Positions 1 through 8,200 of a stretch of DNA of 38,226 nucleotides are shown in pieces. Each line of letters begins with the position of its first letter. Within the stretch, counting starts at the first letter, position 1. The stretch comes from an uncultured Pelagibacteraceae bacterium (GTDB taxonomy: Bacteria; Pseudomonadota; Alphaproteobacteria; Pelagibacterales; AG-422-B15). Both the position numbers and the translations under genes were made by a program. A model generated the notes under the pieces. The model saw nothing but the letters and a program-made list of their open reading frames with translations, had not been told where the DNA came from and ran no database searches. Location of the stretch: the NCBI GenBank assembly GCA_902614655.1, contig CACMLX010000001.1, positions 133,127 through 171,352 of the forward strand. Reading direction: 5' to 3'.

Positions 1-1092
1 CGCAGGTTCCATTGTTAATACTGCAAACATCACTGGAATATTATCTACAATAGCTGAGAGTATGCCAACTAAGACATTGGCAGTAGTTGCACCCAAGTCT
101 GTGTACATAAATTCTGATACGTATTCTAGATAGCCTATGAAGCCCAGGCCTCCAACAGCCAGAATTACACCAAAGAAAAATAATAACGTATCCCACTCAA
201 CACGAGCAACATTCTCGAAGAAATCATATTTTTGCTCCTCAATTTCTTTAACTCTTATTTTAATATAAAAACTATAGAGCTGTAAGTATGCCAGACCAGT
301 CATCATTCCAAACACTGGAGGAAGATGTAAAAAATTATGAAAACTTACGGCAGTCACAATAGTTAAAAGACCAAGAAGAATAATTGTCTTTCCACCATAC
401 TTGATTGTTACGCTTGTCTCTGCAACATCGGGCTTATGGTCTGAAACAAAAAAGTGCATTATGCTTGCAGGAATAATATAATTAACAACGGAAGGAACTA
501 CCAAAGCAAAAAATTGTATAAAGTCTAACTGACCAGCTTGCCATACCATTAGCGTCGTAATATCACCAAAAGGACTAAATGCGCCACCCGCATTTGCAGC
601 AACAACAATATTCACACAGGCTAATCCGACAAACTTAGGACTTGATGATCCTACAGCTACTACAACCGCACATAATACTAAGGCAGTTGTAAGATTATCA
701 GCTAATGGAGACAAGAAAAAAGCTAATACACCCGTAATCCAGAATAATTGTCTGTAACTAAATTGATTTTTAATCAACCACGACTTAAGAGAATTAAACA
801 CATTACGTTCTTCAAGAGCATTAATGTATGTCATTGCAACTAAGAGAAAAAAAGCAAGCTCTGTATATTCTAGAAAACTGTGTCTAATTTCATGTTCAAC
901 CATCTCGTAATGAGGAGTGTTGGAATATGCAATTGCAATCATTCCCCATATTAGGCCAGCCGCAAGTACAACCGGTTTTGATTTTCTCAAATGAGTGAAT
1001 TCTTCTGCCATCACAAATGCATAAGCGATTACAAAGACAGCTAAAGCTGAGAAACCAGCCCAGTGATAGGTTAAATCTAATGAGTGTTCCAT
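1..1092 (-). CDS. nhaD: NhaD-type Na+/H+ antiporter, C-terminus cut by window edge
   Basis: Inner-membrane sodium/proton antiporter of the NhaD (ion transporter superfamily) type, which expels Na+ in exchange for protons. The 364 visible residues begin MEHSLDLTYHW, run through many hydrophobic segments, and carry family blocks I recognise: 'ALEERNVF', 'SPLADNLTTAL' and 'NAGGAFSPFGDITTLMVWQ'. NhaD proteins are usually near 450-500 residues, so roughly the last 100 are outside the window. The ATG at 1090-1092 lies inside the end of the upstream permease gene (16-base overlap), so it is probably translated from the thiamine-uptake transcript. Pairing with thiamine transport is unexpected and is only a positional observation. 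The family assignment is strong; the exact ion preference is assumed from the family. Confidence 0.88.
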   Translation of the reverse strand, partial: MEHSLDLTYHWAGFSALAVFVIAYAFVMAEEFTHLRKSKPVVLAAGLIWGMIAIAYSNTPHYEMVEHEIRHSFLEYTELAFFLLVAMTYINALEERNVFNSLKSWLIKNQFSYRQLFWITGVLAFFLSPLADNLTTALVLCAVVVAVGSSSPKFVGLACVNIVVAANAGGAFSPFGDITTLMVWQAGQLDFIQFFALVVPSVVNYIIPASIMHFFVSDHKPDVAETSVTIKYGGKTIILLGLLTIVTAVSFHNFLHLPPVFGMMTGLAYLQLYSFYIKIRVKEIEEQKYDFFENVARVEWDTLLFFFGVILAVGGLGFIGYLEYVSEFMYTDLGATTANVLVGILSAIVDNIPVMFAVLTMEPA

Positions 1093-2621
1093 AACTTACC
1101 TTTCATAAATACGTATGAAGTTCCAAAGTAACAGATGCAATACATTAATAATATTAGAGAAACTGAATATGCTTCATCCATCCTATAACTTCCCATAAGT
1201 CTATATATTGTTTGAGTTAGAGTTGACAAGCTATTCGTTCCAAAAAAGGAAATGATAACGAGATCACTTGCAGATAGTATTGAAGATACTGAGAAAGCGG
1301 TAATTATTGGTACTTTTAGTCTAGGAAAATCAATAATTAGAAATCTCTGTAATCCATACATGTTGATACTTTTTGAGATGTCTTCATTCTCATGCATAAT
1401 TTTAAAGTATGAGGGCGCCAGAAAGTTATATGTAAATGGTAGTGAAAAAATTGCATTTAGAATGATAACAATAAGAATATTCGGTATATTTAATAAGCTT
1501 ATTTTATATAATAAAATATAATATCCAACAGCCATGACAACTGGTGAAAATATAATAAGTGAATAAATCAATATTTCTGTAAAATATTTTTTGCGATATA
1601 TCAAATTAAGGTAGTTGAGAGCTACAAAAACTGAAACAGATCCTGAGAAAAAACAAATTACAAATGTGTTATTTATTGCATGCCATAAATATGATGATGA
1701 AAATATATTTATTAGTTCTTTATTGAGTCCATTTAAGATTATGAAACATATCGGAGAAAAAATGAAAATAGAAATCAGTATTATGAATATAATTTCGATA
1801 TAGAAAGATAATCCTCTTTTTTCATTTTCATAGAAATTTCGTTGTTCATCAATTATAAAATTTGAACTTTTAAAATTTTTAAAGAAAGCAGCATATATGA
1901 AAAGACATATTGATAGTTGTATAAGCAATAAATTAAGGGCTGCATTAAAATCATTATTAAAAATTACAGAATAATAAATTGCTACTTCTAAAGTTGAATA
2001 TTTTGGGTTTCCACCAAGAATTAGAACTGGAGTAAAGCTTACAAAGCATATAAAAAAGACAATAACAAAGAGACTGGGTATATTTTTTTTTACAATAGGC
2101 CATTCAATAGCAAAGAAAATGCCCAACTTGTCTAAAGACATTTGTTTTGCAAGTATATATTCATTTGAACTGATATCATTTAGACTTTGAAATATAATTC
2201 TTGTTATTAATGGAGTATTTAAAACTGTATGACCAATTAATATGCCAATTATTCCATAAACAGAAAAATATTGTCCATAAAATGTTAGGACTCCAAATAC
2301 TGATAGTATTGTTGGCAATACAAATAAAATAGACAAAAAATTTACGATAAGTTTTATAGTTTTATGATATCTGTATCTTATTAATAAAAGTGCAAATACA
2401 GAACCTATTACTATGGAAAAAAAGGCAGAGGCAAATGATTGAAAGATTGTAAAAGAAATAATGGTAAAATAGTAATTTGAGAAATTAAGTGTGAAACTAA
2501 AATTGTAATAATAAACTAAACCAAAAACAGGTAACACAACCGCCGCCAAAACGAGAAAAAAAACTCCTATTGGAATTAAGTCTTTTATATTAGCCAGCAA
2601 CAGTCTCAAGCCAAGTTTCAA
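1077..2621 (-). CDS. thiP: Thiamine ABC transporter permease ThiP
   Basis: Two-domain inner-membrane permease (514 residues) of the iron/thiamine importer family. It has about 12 hydrophobic segments and two cytoplasmic EAA-type loops, one near 'EYILAKQMSLDKLG' in the first half and one near 'NMYGLQRFLIIDFPRL' in the second. The C-terminal 'IYRLMGSYRMDEAYSVSLIL' resembles ThiP rather than generic FbpB. It overlaps thiB by about 32 bases and is downstream of a TPP riboswitch, which favours thiamine over iron as substrate. There is no ATG near the N-terminus: the start would be TTG at 2621, or in-frame TTG codons at 2609 or 2600, and none has a clear Shine-Dalgarno sequence, suggesting translational coupling to thiB. 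No ThiQ ATPase gene follows; nhaD does. Confidence 0.9.
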   Translation of the reverse strand: MKLGLRLLLANIKDLIPIGVFFLVLAAVVLPVFGLVYYYNFSFTLNFSNYYFTIISFTIFQSFASAFFSIVIGSVFALLLIRYRYHKTIKLIVNFLSILFVLPTILSVFGVLTFYGQYFSVYGIIGILIGHTVLNTPLITRIIFQSLNDISSNEYILAKQMSLDKLGIFFAIEWPIVKKNIPSLFVIVFFICFVSFTPVLILGGNPKYSTLEVAIYYSVIFNNDFNAALNLLLIQLSICLFIYAAFFKNFKSSNFIIDEQRNFYENEKRGLSFYIEIIFIILISIFIFSPICFIILNGLNKELINIFSSSYLWHAINNTFVICFFSGSVSVFVALNYLNLIYRKKYFTEILIYSLIIFSPVVMAVGYYILLYKISLLNIPNILIVIILNAIFSLPFTYNFLAPSYFKIMHENEDISKSINMYGLQRFLIIDFPRLKVPIITAFSVSSILSASDLVIISFFGTNSLSTLTQTIYRLMGSYRMDEAYSVSLILLMYCICYFGTSYVFMKGKLWNTH

Positions 2622-3486
2622 TTAACGGTTCAGATTCTAGAAATACGTTATAATCAATTTCTTTTGGTTTTATTAATTTTTTCATTTTTTCTGGAACTAG
2701 TTCAGTTTTATCAACTGATGGATACATAATGTTCATTGAAGATATTATTTTTTGAATATCATCCTCAATAATGAAATCTATAAATTTTTTTGCAAGTTTT
2801 TGATTCATTGACTTCTCTCGAACATAAACAATCTCCCTCGTCGCTAAGTGACCCTCAGTAAAATTAAGTGACTTGTATTTGTATTCATTTTCATATTCTT
2901 GGTGATAAAATGGTGAAGTGCTATAGCTCAAAACAAGGTCTGCATTTCCTTCAAGAAAAATTCCATAAGCCTCAGACCATCCTGGTGTGTATGTTATTAT
3001 ATTCTGATCTAATTGTTTTAGTTTGATAGAGAAGTCATCTTTAAATATTGATTTCATCCACCTTAATAAACCAATGCCCACTGGACTTGTACGAGGATCC
3101 TGCACAACGATTTTGAGATCGTTACGATTTATTAACTCCTCAAAAGTTTTAGGTGGGTTAGTTAGTTTACTACTGTCATAAACAAAAGAAAAGAAACCAT
3201 GATCATACTCATGCCAATCTTCAATTGAATAATCAAATTCGTGCATTTCTACGCCAAGAATCACATCCTTTCCATTCAGAAAAATCTCATTATTTAAATT
3301 GCCTGCTTGACTGGTTGAGATGAATTGAAGATCGCAGTTGCAAATTTCTTCAAACTTTCCTTCTATAATAGGTCCTGGCCCCCAATCAGCTGAGAAAGAG
3401 TCGTAGGTGCCAACAACTAATTTTTCTTGGGCAAAGGAGCTGTTTAAATAAATAAAGAAAAATAAAACTATTGATATTTTTTGCAT
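2590..3486 (-). CDS. thiB: Thiamine-binding periplasmic protein ThiB (TbpA)
   Basis: Periplasmic substrate-binding protein that delivers thiamine or its phosphates to ThiP. A signal peptide covers residues 1-19 (cleavage after SFA). Family hallmarks are 'GTYDSFSADWGPGP' at 26-39, a 'CNC' pair at 49-51, 'DPRTSPVGIGLLRW' at 130-143, and 'GWSEAYGIFLEGNADLVLSY' in the second lobe. At 298 residues it is about 30 shorter than enterobacterial ThiB, mostly through loss in the segment after residue 72. The ATG is preceded by GGAGG (3491-3495), which lies at the 3' edge of a TPP riboswitch, so translation should fall when thiamine pyrophosphate is plentiful. First gene of the thiB-thiP-nhaD string. Confidence 0.95.
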   Translation of the reverse strand: MQKISIVLFFFIYLNSSFAQEKLVVGTYDSFSADWGPGPIIEGKFEEICNCDLQFISTSQAGNLNNEIFLNGKDVILGVEMHEFDYSIEDWHEYDHGFFSFVYDSSKLTNPPKTFEELINRNDLKIVVQDPRTSPVGIGLLRWMKSIFKDDFSIKLKQLDQNIITYTPGWSEAYGIFLEGNADLVLSYSTSPFYHQEYENEYKYKSLNFTEGHLATREIVYVREKSMNQKLAKKFIDFIIEDDIQKIISSMNIMYPSVDKTELVPEKMKKLIKPKEIDYNVFLESEPLIETWLETVAG

Positions 3487-3490
3487 ATTT

Positions 3491-3562
3491 CCTCCGCTAG
3501 CATTATCTAGATCAGGTTTTGGGTCGTTCCGTTATTTGGAACCTCTCAGCAATAGCTCCCCA
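3491..3562 (-). ncRNA. TPP riboswitch (THI box)
   Basis: Read on the minus strand, the leader of thiB carries the conserved TPP aptamer blocks in order: GGGGAGC, then GCTGAGAGG, an extra P3-type stem GGTTCC/GGAAC, ACCC pairing back to GGGG, then CCTGATCTAGATAATGC and TAGCGGAGGAAA. These match the CUGAGA, ACCUGAUCUGGAUAAU and CAGCGUAGGGA signatures of the family. The thiB ribosome-binding site (GGAGG, 3491-3495) forms the 3' end of the aptamer, which points to translational control by sequestration; there is no separate expression-platform terminator between aptamer and start codon. Confidence 0.96.
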
Positions 3563-3575
3563 TAATCTTCAATCT

Positions 3576-3605
3576 ATTATATATTTATCATTCATCATTA
3601 ATCAA
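3576..3605 (-). promoter_or_regulatory. Predicted sigma-70 promoter of thiB
   Basis: On the minus strand TTGATT (3600-3605), an 18-base spacer, and a perfect TATAAT (3576-3581). The expected transcript start, about 3569, lies a few bases before the first conserved base of the TPP aptamer, which is the geometry wanted for a riboswitch leader. The -35 matches four of six consensus bases. It lies in the 132-base divergent gap shared with the thioesterase gene. Confidence 0.6.
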
Positions 3606-3618
3606 ATATATTTTTGCA

Positions 3619-4053
3619 ATGCAAACTGACATATTAAAAAATATAAAAAACTATACCAAGGATACTGATCCTGGACCGTTCTCAAAAAATAATGGTTTTC
3701 TCTATAATTTAGAACTAGATGGAATTTTTTATAAAGGATTTACGGTTGAGGAAATTAATTGCAATAAAGCTGGTATAGCGCATGGAGGCACACTCATTGC
3801 ATTTGCAGATGGAATTATGGGGTATACTGCTTGGAAAAAGGACTCATTCCCATGCTTAACTGCTAAATTAAATGCTAATTATGTAGGCCCCGCTCCAAAA
3901 GGATCCTGGGTATATGGTTTTGCAGAAATTACTAGAGAGACAAAATCAATTTTATTTATGAAGTGTAATTTATTTATAGATGATAAAATTATTTTTACAT
4001 CAGATGGGATTTTTAAAATTTTAAGAAATCACGGAAAAAAGGATCCATCTTAA
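3619..4053 (+). CDS. PaaI-family hotdog-fold thioesterase
   Basis: A 144-residue cytoplasmic protein of the PaaI / 4HBT hotdog acyl-CoA thioesterase family. The diagnostic segment is 'AGIAHGGTLIAFADGIMGY' (51-69), with HGG at 55-57 at the start of the long hotdog helix and Asp64 inside it, as in PaaI-type enzymes. Members hydrolyse aryl- or acyl-CoA thioesters and usually act as tetramers; the substrate here cannot be told. It is followed after 2 bases by an alpha/beta hydrolase, so the two are probably co-transcribed, divergently from thiB. The ATG at 3619 has no strong Shine-Dalgarno sequence. Confidence 0.85.
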   Translation: MQTDILKNIKNYTKDTDPGPFSKNNGFLYNLELDGIFYKGFTVEEINCNKAGIAHGGTLIAFADGIMGYTAWKKDSFPCLTAKLNANYVGPAPKGSWVYGFAEITRETKSILFMKCNLFIDDKIIFTSDGIFKILRNHGKKDPS

Positions 4054-4055
4054 CA

Positions 4056-5000
4056 ATGTTTAATAAGAAAAATTTTGAAATTATTAAAAATAAGGATATC
4101 GAAATTAATACATATATTGATGGAGAGGGTCCATTAGTTATAATGGCACATGGGTGGCCAGAGTCTTGGTACTCTTGGAGACATCAGATTACTTCTTTAG
4201 TTAAAAACGGTTTCAAAGTAGCAGTGCCAGATATGAGAGGTTATGGAAAAACTTCAAAGCCAACTGAAATCGATGCTTACAATATTATGGAGCTCACTTC
4301 AGATATTATTGCTATAGCAGATGAGATGAAAGAAGATAATTTTTCATTAATTGGACACGACTGGGGAGCACCAGTTGCTTGGAATACATCATTGTATCAT
4401 CCTGATAGAGTCAATAGAGTTTGTGGAATGAGCGTACCATATTTAGTTTCAAAAATGTCTCCAATTGAAACAATGAAATTTTTATTCAAAGATGTATTTT
4501 TTTATATGATTTATTTTCAAGAAGAAGGACGTGTCGAGAAAGAATTAGAGCAAGACATGAGAAAATCTTTGATTGCAGTATATAGTTCTCTCACAAGTGA
4601 TGGAGAAGAGTCACAAACTTTTGAACCTAAGCCGTACACAGAAGAGATGACATTCTTAGACTCACTTGGTGAACATAATAAAATTCCTGAGTTTATGTCA
4701 GAAGAGGATTTTGATTTTTATCTTAAAGAATTTACAAATGGAGGAATGCGCGGACCAATTAACTGGTATCGAAACATTGACAAAAATTGGGAAATTACAA
4801 AAGATACACACGAAAAAAAAATATCACCTCCTTCATGTTTTATTGTGGGCGAGCACGATCCTGTGGCTAAATGGAGTTTGATAAATCCAGCCCTACATGA
4901 AAACCTTATCTCAAATCATATAATTAAAAATGCAGGTCATTGGGTACAACAGGAGAAGCCTGACGAAGTAAATAATATACTATTAGATTTTCTTAAATAG
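4056..5000 (+). CDS. Alpha/beta hydrolase, epoxide-hydrolase-like
   Basis: A 314-residue soluble alpha/beta-hydrolase. The oxyanion-hole motif HGWP is at 32-35 and the nucleophile elbow GHDWGAP at 100-106 puts Asp102 as nucleophile. Asp rather than Ser, with the downstream Trp, is the pattern of epoxide hydrolases and haloalkane dehalogenases. Likely charge-relay partners are Asp268 ('VGEHDPVAKW') and His295 ('NAGHWVQQEKP'). The cap domain between about 130 and 230 is rich in Tyr, Phe and acidic residues, and the epoxide-hydrolase order (HGWPESW, then DMRGYGKTSKP) is kept. Epoxide hydrolase is preferred over dehalogenase; the substrate is unknown. It follows the thioesterase gene by 2 bases. 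Confidence 0.85.
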   Translation: MFNKKNFEIIKNKDIEINTYIDGEGPLVIMAHGWPESWYSWRHQITSLVKNGFKVAVPDMRGYGKTSKPTEIDAYNIMELTSDIIAIADEMKEDNFSLIGHDWGAPVAWNTSLYHPDRVNRVCGMSVPYLVSKMSPIETMKFLFKDVFFYMIYFQEEGRVEKELEQDMRKSLIAVYSSLTSDGEESQTFEPKPYTEEMTFLDSLGEHNKIPEFMSEEDFDFYLKEFTNGGMRGPINWYRNIDKNWEITKDTHEKKISPPSCFIVGEHDPVAKWSLINPALHENLISNHIIKNAGHWVQQEKPDEVNNILLDFLK

Positions 5001-5041
5001 ATTGAAGATTTATCTGTTTTTAGATACATTCTCTCTCGTTT

Positions 5042-5118
<77 letters not shown>

Positions 5119-5130
5119 ATGAGGTTTTGA

Positions 5131-6168
5131 ATGAGCGTGCCAATCGAAAATTCTTACACAATGCCGGCTGAATGGTTTCCTCACGAGTGTTGCTGGATGC
5201 AATGGCCAACAGAGACATTTCCAACAAATGTTACATCATCTTGGTCACATTTTGATTATAAAAAAGGTAGAGAGGCATGGGCGAAAGTTGCAAATGCCAT
5301 CTCAATATTTGAAAAAACTAAAATGATAGTTCATCCAAAGGACTCTGCTAGTGCAAAAAGTCTATTGAGCGAAAAAATAGATATTATCGAGTTTCCTATT
5401 AATGACGCATGGTCAAGGGACTCAGGTGCTATATTTCTTTTAGATCATAATCATGGATTAGCAGGGGTGGATTCAGATTTTAATTGCTGGGGTTACAAAG
5501 AGAATTATGAGCTTGACGATAAAGTAGCCAAAATGATGATTGAAAAATCTGGAGCTAAATATTTTAAAAACAATATGGTGCTTGAAGGTGGTTCAATTGA
5601 TGTAGATGGTAATGGAACATTATTAACAACAGAACAATGCTTACTACATAAAAATAGAAATCCTAATCTTTCAAAATTAGAAATTGAAGCAAACCTTAAA
5701 AATTTTTTTGGTATTAAAAATATTATTTGGCTAAAACACGGTACAGACGAGGGCACAAATGGTCATGTAGATAATGTTGCATGTTTTATCTCACCTGGAA
5801 GAGTTATGGCCATGACATGTCAAGATAAACAAGATCCGTATTATGACTTACTGAATGAAAATCTGGAAATCTTAAAAACTTCAAAAGATGCAAATGGAAA
5901 TGACTTAGATGTAATTGAATTAGAGATGTCTTATAAAAGAATAATTCCAAATGATGATGAGCCATGTTCATATATTAACTTCTATATTGCAAATTCAGCT
6001 GTAATTCTTCCAATTTTCGGTGATGAAAAGGCAGATCAAAATGCTTTAGAAATAGTTAAAAGTTCATTTCCTGATCGAAAAGTAGTTACTCTTGATGGGT
6101 CTCATATACTTTTGGGAGGAGGTGGTGTACACTGCATTACGCAACAACAACCAAGGAGTAAATTGTGA
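5131..6168 (+). CDS. aguA: Agmatine deiminase AguA
   Basis: Cytosolic enzyme of the guanidino-modifying (peptidylarginine-deiminase-like) family that converts agmatine to N-carbamoylputrescine and ammonia. The 345 residues match the usual family size. Recognisable blocks are '[19 protein letters not shown]' (13-31), '[15 protein letters not shown]', '[20 protein letters not shown]', '[16 protein letters not shown]' and the C-terminal '[14 protein letters not shown]', where Cys335 is the expected nucleophile. Its stop overlaps the GTG start of aguB (GTGA), so the two steps of the agmatine route to putrescine are translationally coupled. Confidence 0.95.
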   Translation: MSVPIENSYTMPAEWFPHECCWMQWPTETFPTNVTSSWSHFDYKKGREAWAKVANAISIFEKTKMIVHPKDSASAKSLLSEKIDIIEFPINDAWSRDSGAIFLLDHNHGLAGVDSDFNCWGYKENYELDDKVAKMMIEKSGAKYFKNNMVLEGGSIDVDGNGTLLTTEQCLLHKNRNPNLSKLEIEANLKNFFGIKNIIWLKHGTDEGTNGHVDNVACFISPGRVMAMTCQDKQDPYYDLLNENLEILKTSKDANGNDLDVIELEMSYKRIIPNDDEPCSYINFYIANSAVILPIFGDEKADQNALEIVKSSFPDRKVVTLDGSHILLGGGGVHCITQQQPRSKL

Positions 6169-7034
6169 AAGAAGTGATCGTGGCAGCAACGCAAATGGCT
6201 TGCTCTAATGATACTGATAAGAATGTGAGTAATGCTGAGAAGCTTGTCAGACAGGCCGCCTCCGAAGGTGCTCAAATAATTTTAATTCAAGAATTATTTG
6301 AATCACAATATTTTTGCATGGACCAAAAAGAAGAACTATTTGAATTATCAAAGCCTTTTGATAACCATCCAACAATAAAGAAATTTTCTGAATTAGCTAA
6401 AGAGCTGCAAGTTGTTTTGCCAGTGAGTTTTTTTGAAAAAGCAAATAGAGCTCATTATAACTCAGTTGCGATTGTAGATGCAGATGGAAGCATATTAGGA
6501 AAATACAGAAAGTCGCACATTCCTGATGGACCAGGCTATCAGGAAAAGTTTTATTTTAATCCTGGAGATACAGGTTTTAAAGTATGGAATACTAAATACG
6601 CTAAGATTGGAGTTGGTATATGTTGGGATCAGTGGTTTCCAGAAGCTGCAAGGTCCATGGTTCTAAGTGGTGCCGAGTTATTGCTATATCCAACTGCTAT
6701 TGGAGGAGAACCGGAAGATGATGGATTTGACAGCTCAGATATGTGGCAAAGAGCAATGATAGGTCACTCTGCATCAAATCAAATACCAGTCATTGCTTCA
6801 AATAGAATTGGAACTGAAAAAGGAATTGATATTGAAAACTATTTTTATGGTCGTTCCTTCGTGACAAATCATGTTGGTGACAAGATCGCAGAAGGAAGTA
6901 GAGATAAAGAAGAAGTGCTGATAGGAAAGATAAATTTATCCGAAGCTGAAACATTACGAAATGTTTGGGGGGTTTTTAGAGATCGAAGACCTGAACTTTA
7001 TAAAGGCTTACTCAATCTTGATGGATCTGAATAG
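6165..7034 (+). CDS. aguB: N-carbamoylputrescine amidase AguB
   Basis: Nitrilase-superfamily amidase hydrolysing N-carbamoylputrescine to putrescine, CO2 and ammonia, the step after AguA. The Glu-Lys-Cys catalytic set is visible: Glu43 in 'LIQELFESQYF', Lys116 in 'GKYRKSHIP', and Cys153 in 'GVGICWDQWFPEAAR'. Length, 289 residues, fits the family (about 290). The start is GTG at 6165 with AAGGAG at 6153-6158, overlapping the aguA stop by 4 bases. The next gene, an NDUFS4-like subunit, begins 5 bases after its stop. Confidence 0.95.
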   Translation: MKEVIVAATQMACSNDTDKNVSNAEKLVRQAASEGAQIILIQELFESQYFCMDQKEELFELSKPFDNHPTIKKFSELAKELQVVLPVSFFEKANRAHYNSVAIVDADGSILGKYRKSHIPDGPGYQEKFYFNPGDTGFKVWNTKYAKIGVGICWDQWFPEAARSMVLSGAELLLYPTAIGGEPEDDGFDSSDMWQRAMIGHSASNQIPVIASNRIGTEKGIDIENYFYGRSFVTNHVGDKIAEGSRDKEEVLIGKINLSEAETLRNVWGVFRDRRPELYKGLLNLDGSE

Positions 7035-7039
7035 AGAAA

Positions 7040-7320
7040 ATGAAAGCTAAAATATTTAAACCTGCTAAAACTGCAATGCAGTCTGGAAGAGCAAAGTATA
7101 ACAAGTGGATTTTAAAATTTTCAGATCAAAAAAATCAATTAAAAGATACTCTGATGGGATGGAATGGGGGGGGGGCAGCACTTTCTCTCAGATTGAATTA
7201 AAATTTTCTTCAAAAGAGGAAGCAGTTAATTATGCCAAAAAAAATAATATTAATTATGAAGTGCTTGAAACCTCAGAGAGGAAAGTTATAAATAAATCAT
7301 ATGCAGATAACTTTAAATAA
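7040..7320 (+). CDS. NDUFS4-like complex I accessory subunit, frame broken at a G10 run
   Basis: ETC complex I subunit conserved region (NDUFS4-type), a small accessory subunit of alphaproteobacterial NADH dehydrogenase. From the ATG at 7040 the protein begins MKAKIFKPAKTAMQSGRAKY and reaches 'LMGWNGGG', then in this frame hits a stop after 54 codons. The missing C-terminal half, 'FSQIELKFSSKEEAVNYAKK' to 'KSYADNFK', lies in another frame and ends at 7320. The switch is at ten consecutive G (7166-7175). Eight G would restore one frame and the spacing between GW and the Q-I-x-L block that I remember for the family. A homopolymer error, slippage during expression, or a phase-variable or dead gene are all possible. 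The intact C-terminal half argues against an old pseudogene. Confidence 0.8.
7166..7175 (+). repeat. Poly-G tract (10 G) at a frame break
   Basis: Ten consecutive G in an otherwise AT-rich coding region, exactly where the NDUFS4-like reading frame changes. Either a homopolymer length error or a slippage-prone tract. Confidence 0.9.
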
Positions 7321-7397
7321 GCGCCCGTAGCTCAGCTGGATAGAGCAACAGCCTTCTAAGCTGTGGGTCAGAGGTTCGAATCCTCTCGGGCGCGCCA
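7321..7397 (+). tRNA. tRNA-Arg (anticodon TCT)
   Basis: A 77-base cloverleaf with acceptor GCGCCCG/CGGGCGC, discriminator G, encoded CCA (7395-7397), anticodon stem ACAGC/GCTGT with loop CTTCTAA giving TCT, and T-arm GGTTCGAATCC. The first base directly follows the TAA of the NDUFS4-like gene, and the next gene starts 8 bases after its CCA. Confidence 0.98.
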
Positions 7398-7405
7398 TTA
7401 AAATA

Positions 7406-8065
7406 ATGAATAAATTATTTATAATAACCGTATTAATGGGAGTTCTAAATTCTGTAGTTTTGTTAAAAGCTGAAAACGTATACGATCTTTTTGCTACTGG
7501 AAAAAAAGAAGAAGCAATTAATGTTTTAAAAAACATTATTTCAACTGAGTCAAATGCAGATGCGAAATATATACTTGGACTTTTATACAACGATGCTTCT
7601 ACTATAAATTTGTGTAAGATTGATGACTTCTGTTTAGATGAAAATGAGTCAAATTATGAAAAAGCTTATGAGATTTTTTTAGACCTTTACGAGAATGATA
7701 ACGATCCAAGAGCAGCATACGCTATAGGAGAATATTACGACAACCACTGGGTATTTTGGCCGAACTATAAAAAAGCATTTAAATACTATTTATTTGCTGC
7801 TGAGAGAGGTGTACCAGAAGCTCAGTATAATGTTGCAAATATGTATGAGTTTGGAGATGGTGTAAAAAAAGATCTTGTTCAATCAGTAAGGTGGTATTTG
7901 CAATGTAATAAGTCTTCATTATGCGGTGCTGGAAAAGAAGGAATTGATGATCTGATAGCGGAACTAAGTTCCGACGAATTAGATTATGCATTATCCTTAT
8001 TGGATGAGACAATTGATGAAGTAGATATAAGAATAACTGCAGCACGATCGATTGTGGTTCAATGA
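7406..8065 (+). CDS. Exported Sel1/TPR-repeat protein
   Basis: A 219-residue protein with a probable signal peptide (residues 1-22, hydrophobic core IITVLMGVLNSVVLL). Helical Sel1-like repeats follow: one around 'DPRAAYAIGEYYDNHW' and a classic one at 'YYLFAAERGVPEAQYNVANM' followed by 'YEFGDGVKKD', with a first, more diverged repeat near residues 47-60 ('ADAKYILGLLYND'). Sel1 repeats scaffold protein-protein contacts, often in the envelope; no partner can be named. Four cysteines between residues 72 and 175 could form disulfides if the protein is periplasmic. It begins 8 bases after tRNA-Arg and has no clear Shine-Dalgarno sequence. Confidence 0.75.
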   Translation: MNKLFIITVLMGVLNSVVLLKAENVYDLFATGKKEEAINVLKNIISTESNADAKYILGLLYNDASTINLCKIDDFCLDENESNYEKAYEIFLDLYENDNDPRAAYAIGEYYDNHWVFWPNYKKAFKYYLFAAERGVPEAQYNVANMYEFGDGVKKDLVQSVRWYLQCNKSSLCGAGKEGIDDLIAELSSDELDYALSLLDETIDEVDIRITAARSIVVQ

Positions 8066-8200
8066 AAATATGATACAACATGTAGTAGTGTCAATTTGAC
8101 TTTTCTGTTTCTTTTTTTTTGTTTCTCTTCGAATTAAAACTGTGATTATATTTTCATTATAAATTTAATTAATTAAATCAAAAAAAAGGATTAATCACTT

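Noticed and set aside
1252-1803. Two short plus-strand frames opposite thiP
   Set aside because: They lie wholly within the well-supported thiP gene and show no family resemblance.
1077-2621. Iron (FbpB-type) permease
   Set aside because: Sequence family overlaps, but the TPP riboswitch, the ThiB partner and the C-terminal block favour ThiP.
7297-7590. Minus-strand frame over tRNA-Arg encoding 'ARPRGFEPLTHSLEG'
   Set aside because: Also an antisense-tRNA artefact; the plus strand holds the tRNA and the Sel1 gene.
8066-8200. Promoter for aapJ
   Set aside because: TTGAC at 8096-8100 has no -10 at a proper distance, and TATATT at 8147-8152 has no -35 at proper spacing; nothing supportable was found in the 135-base gap.
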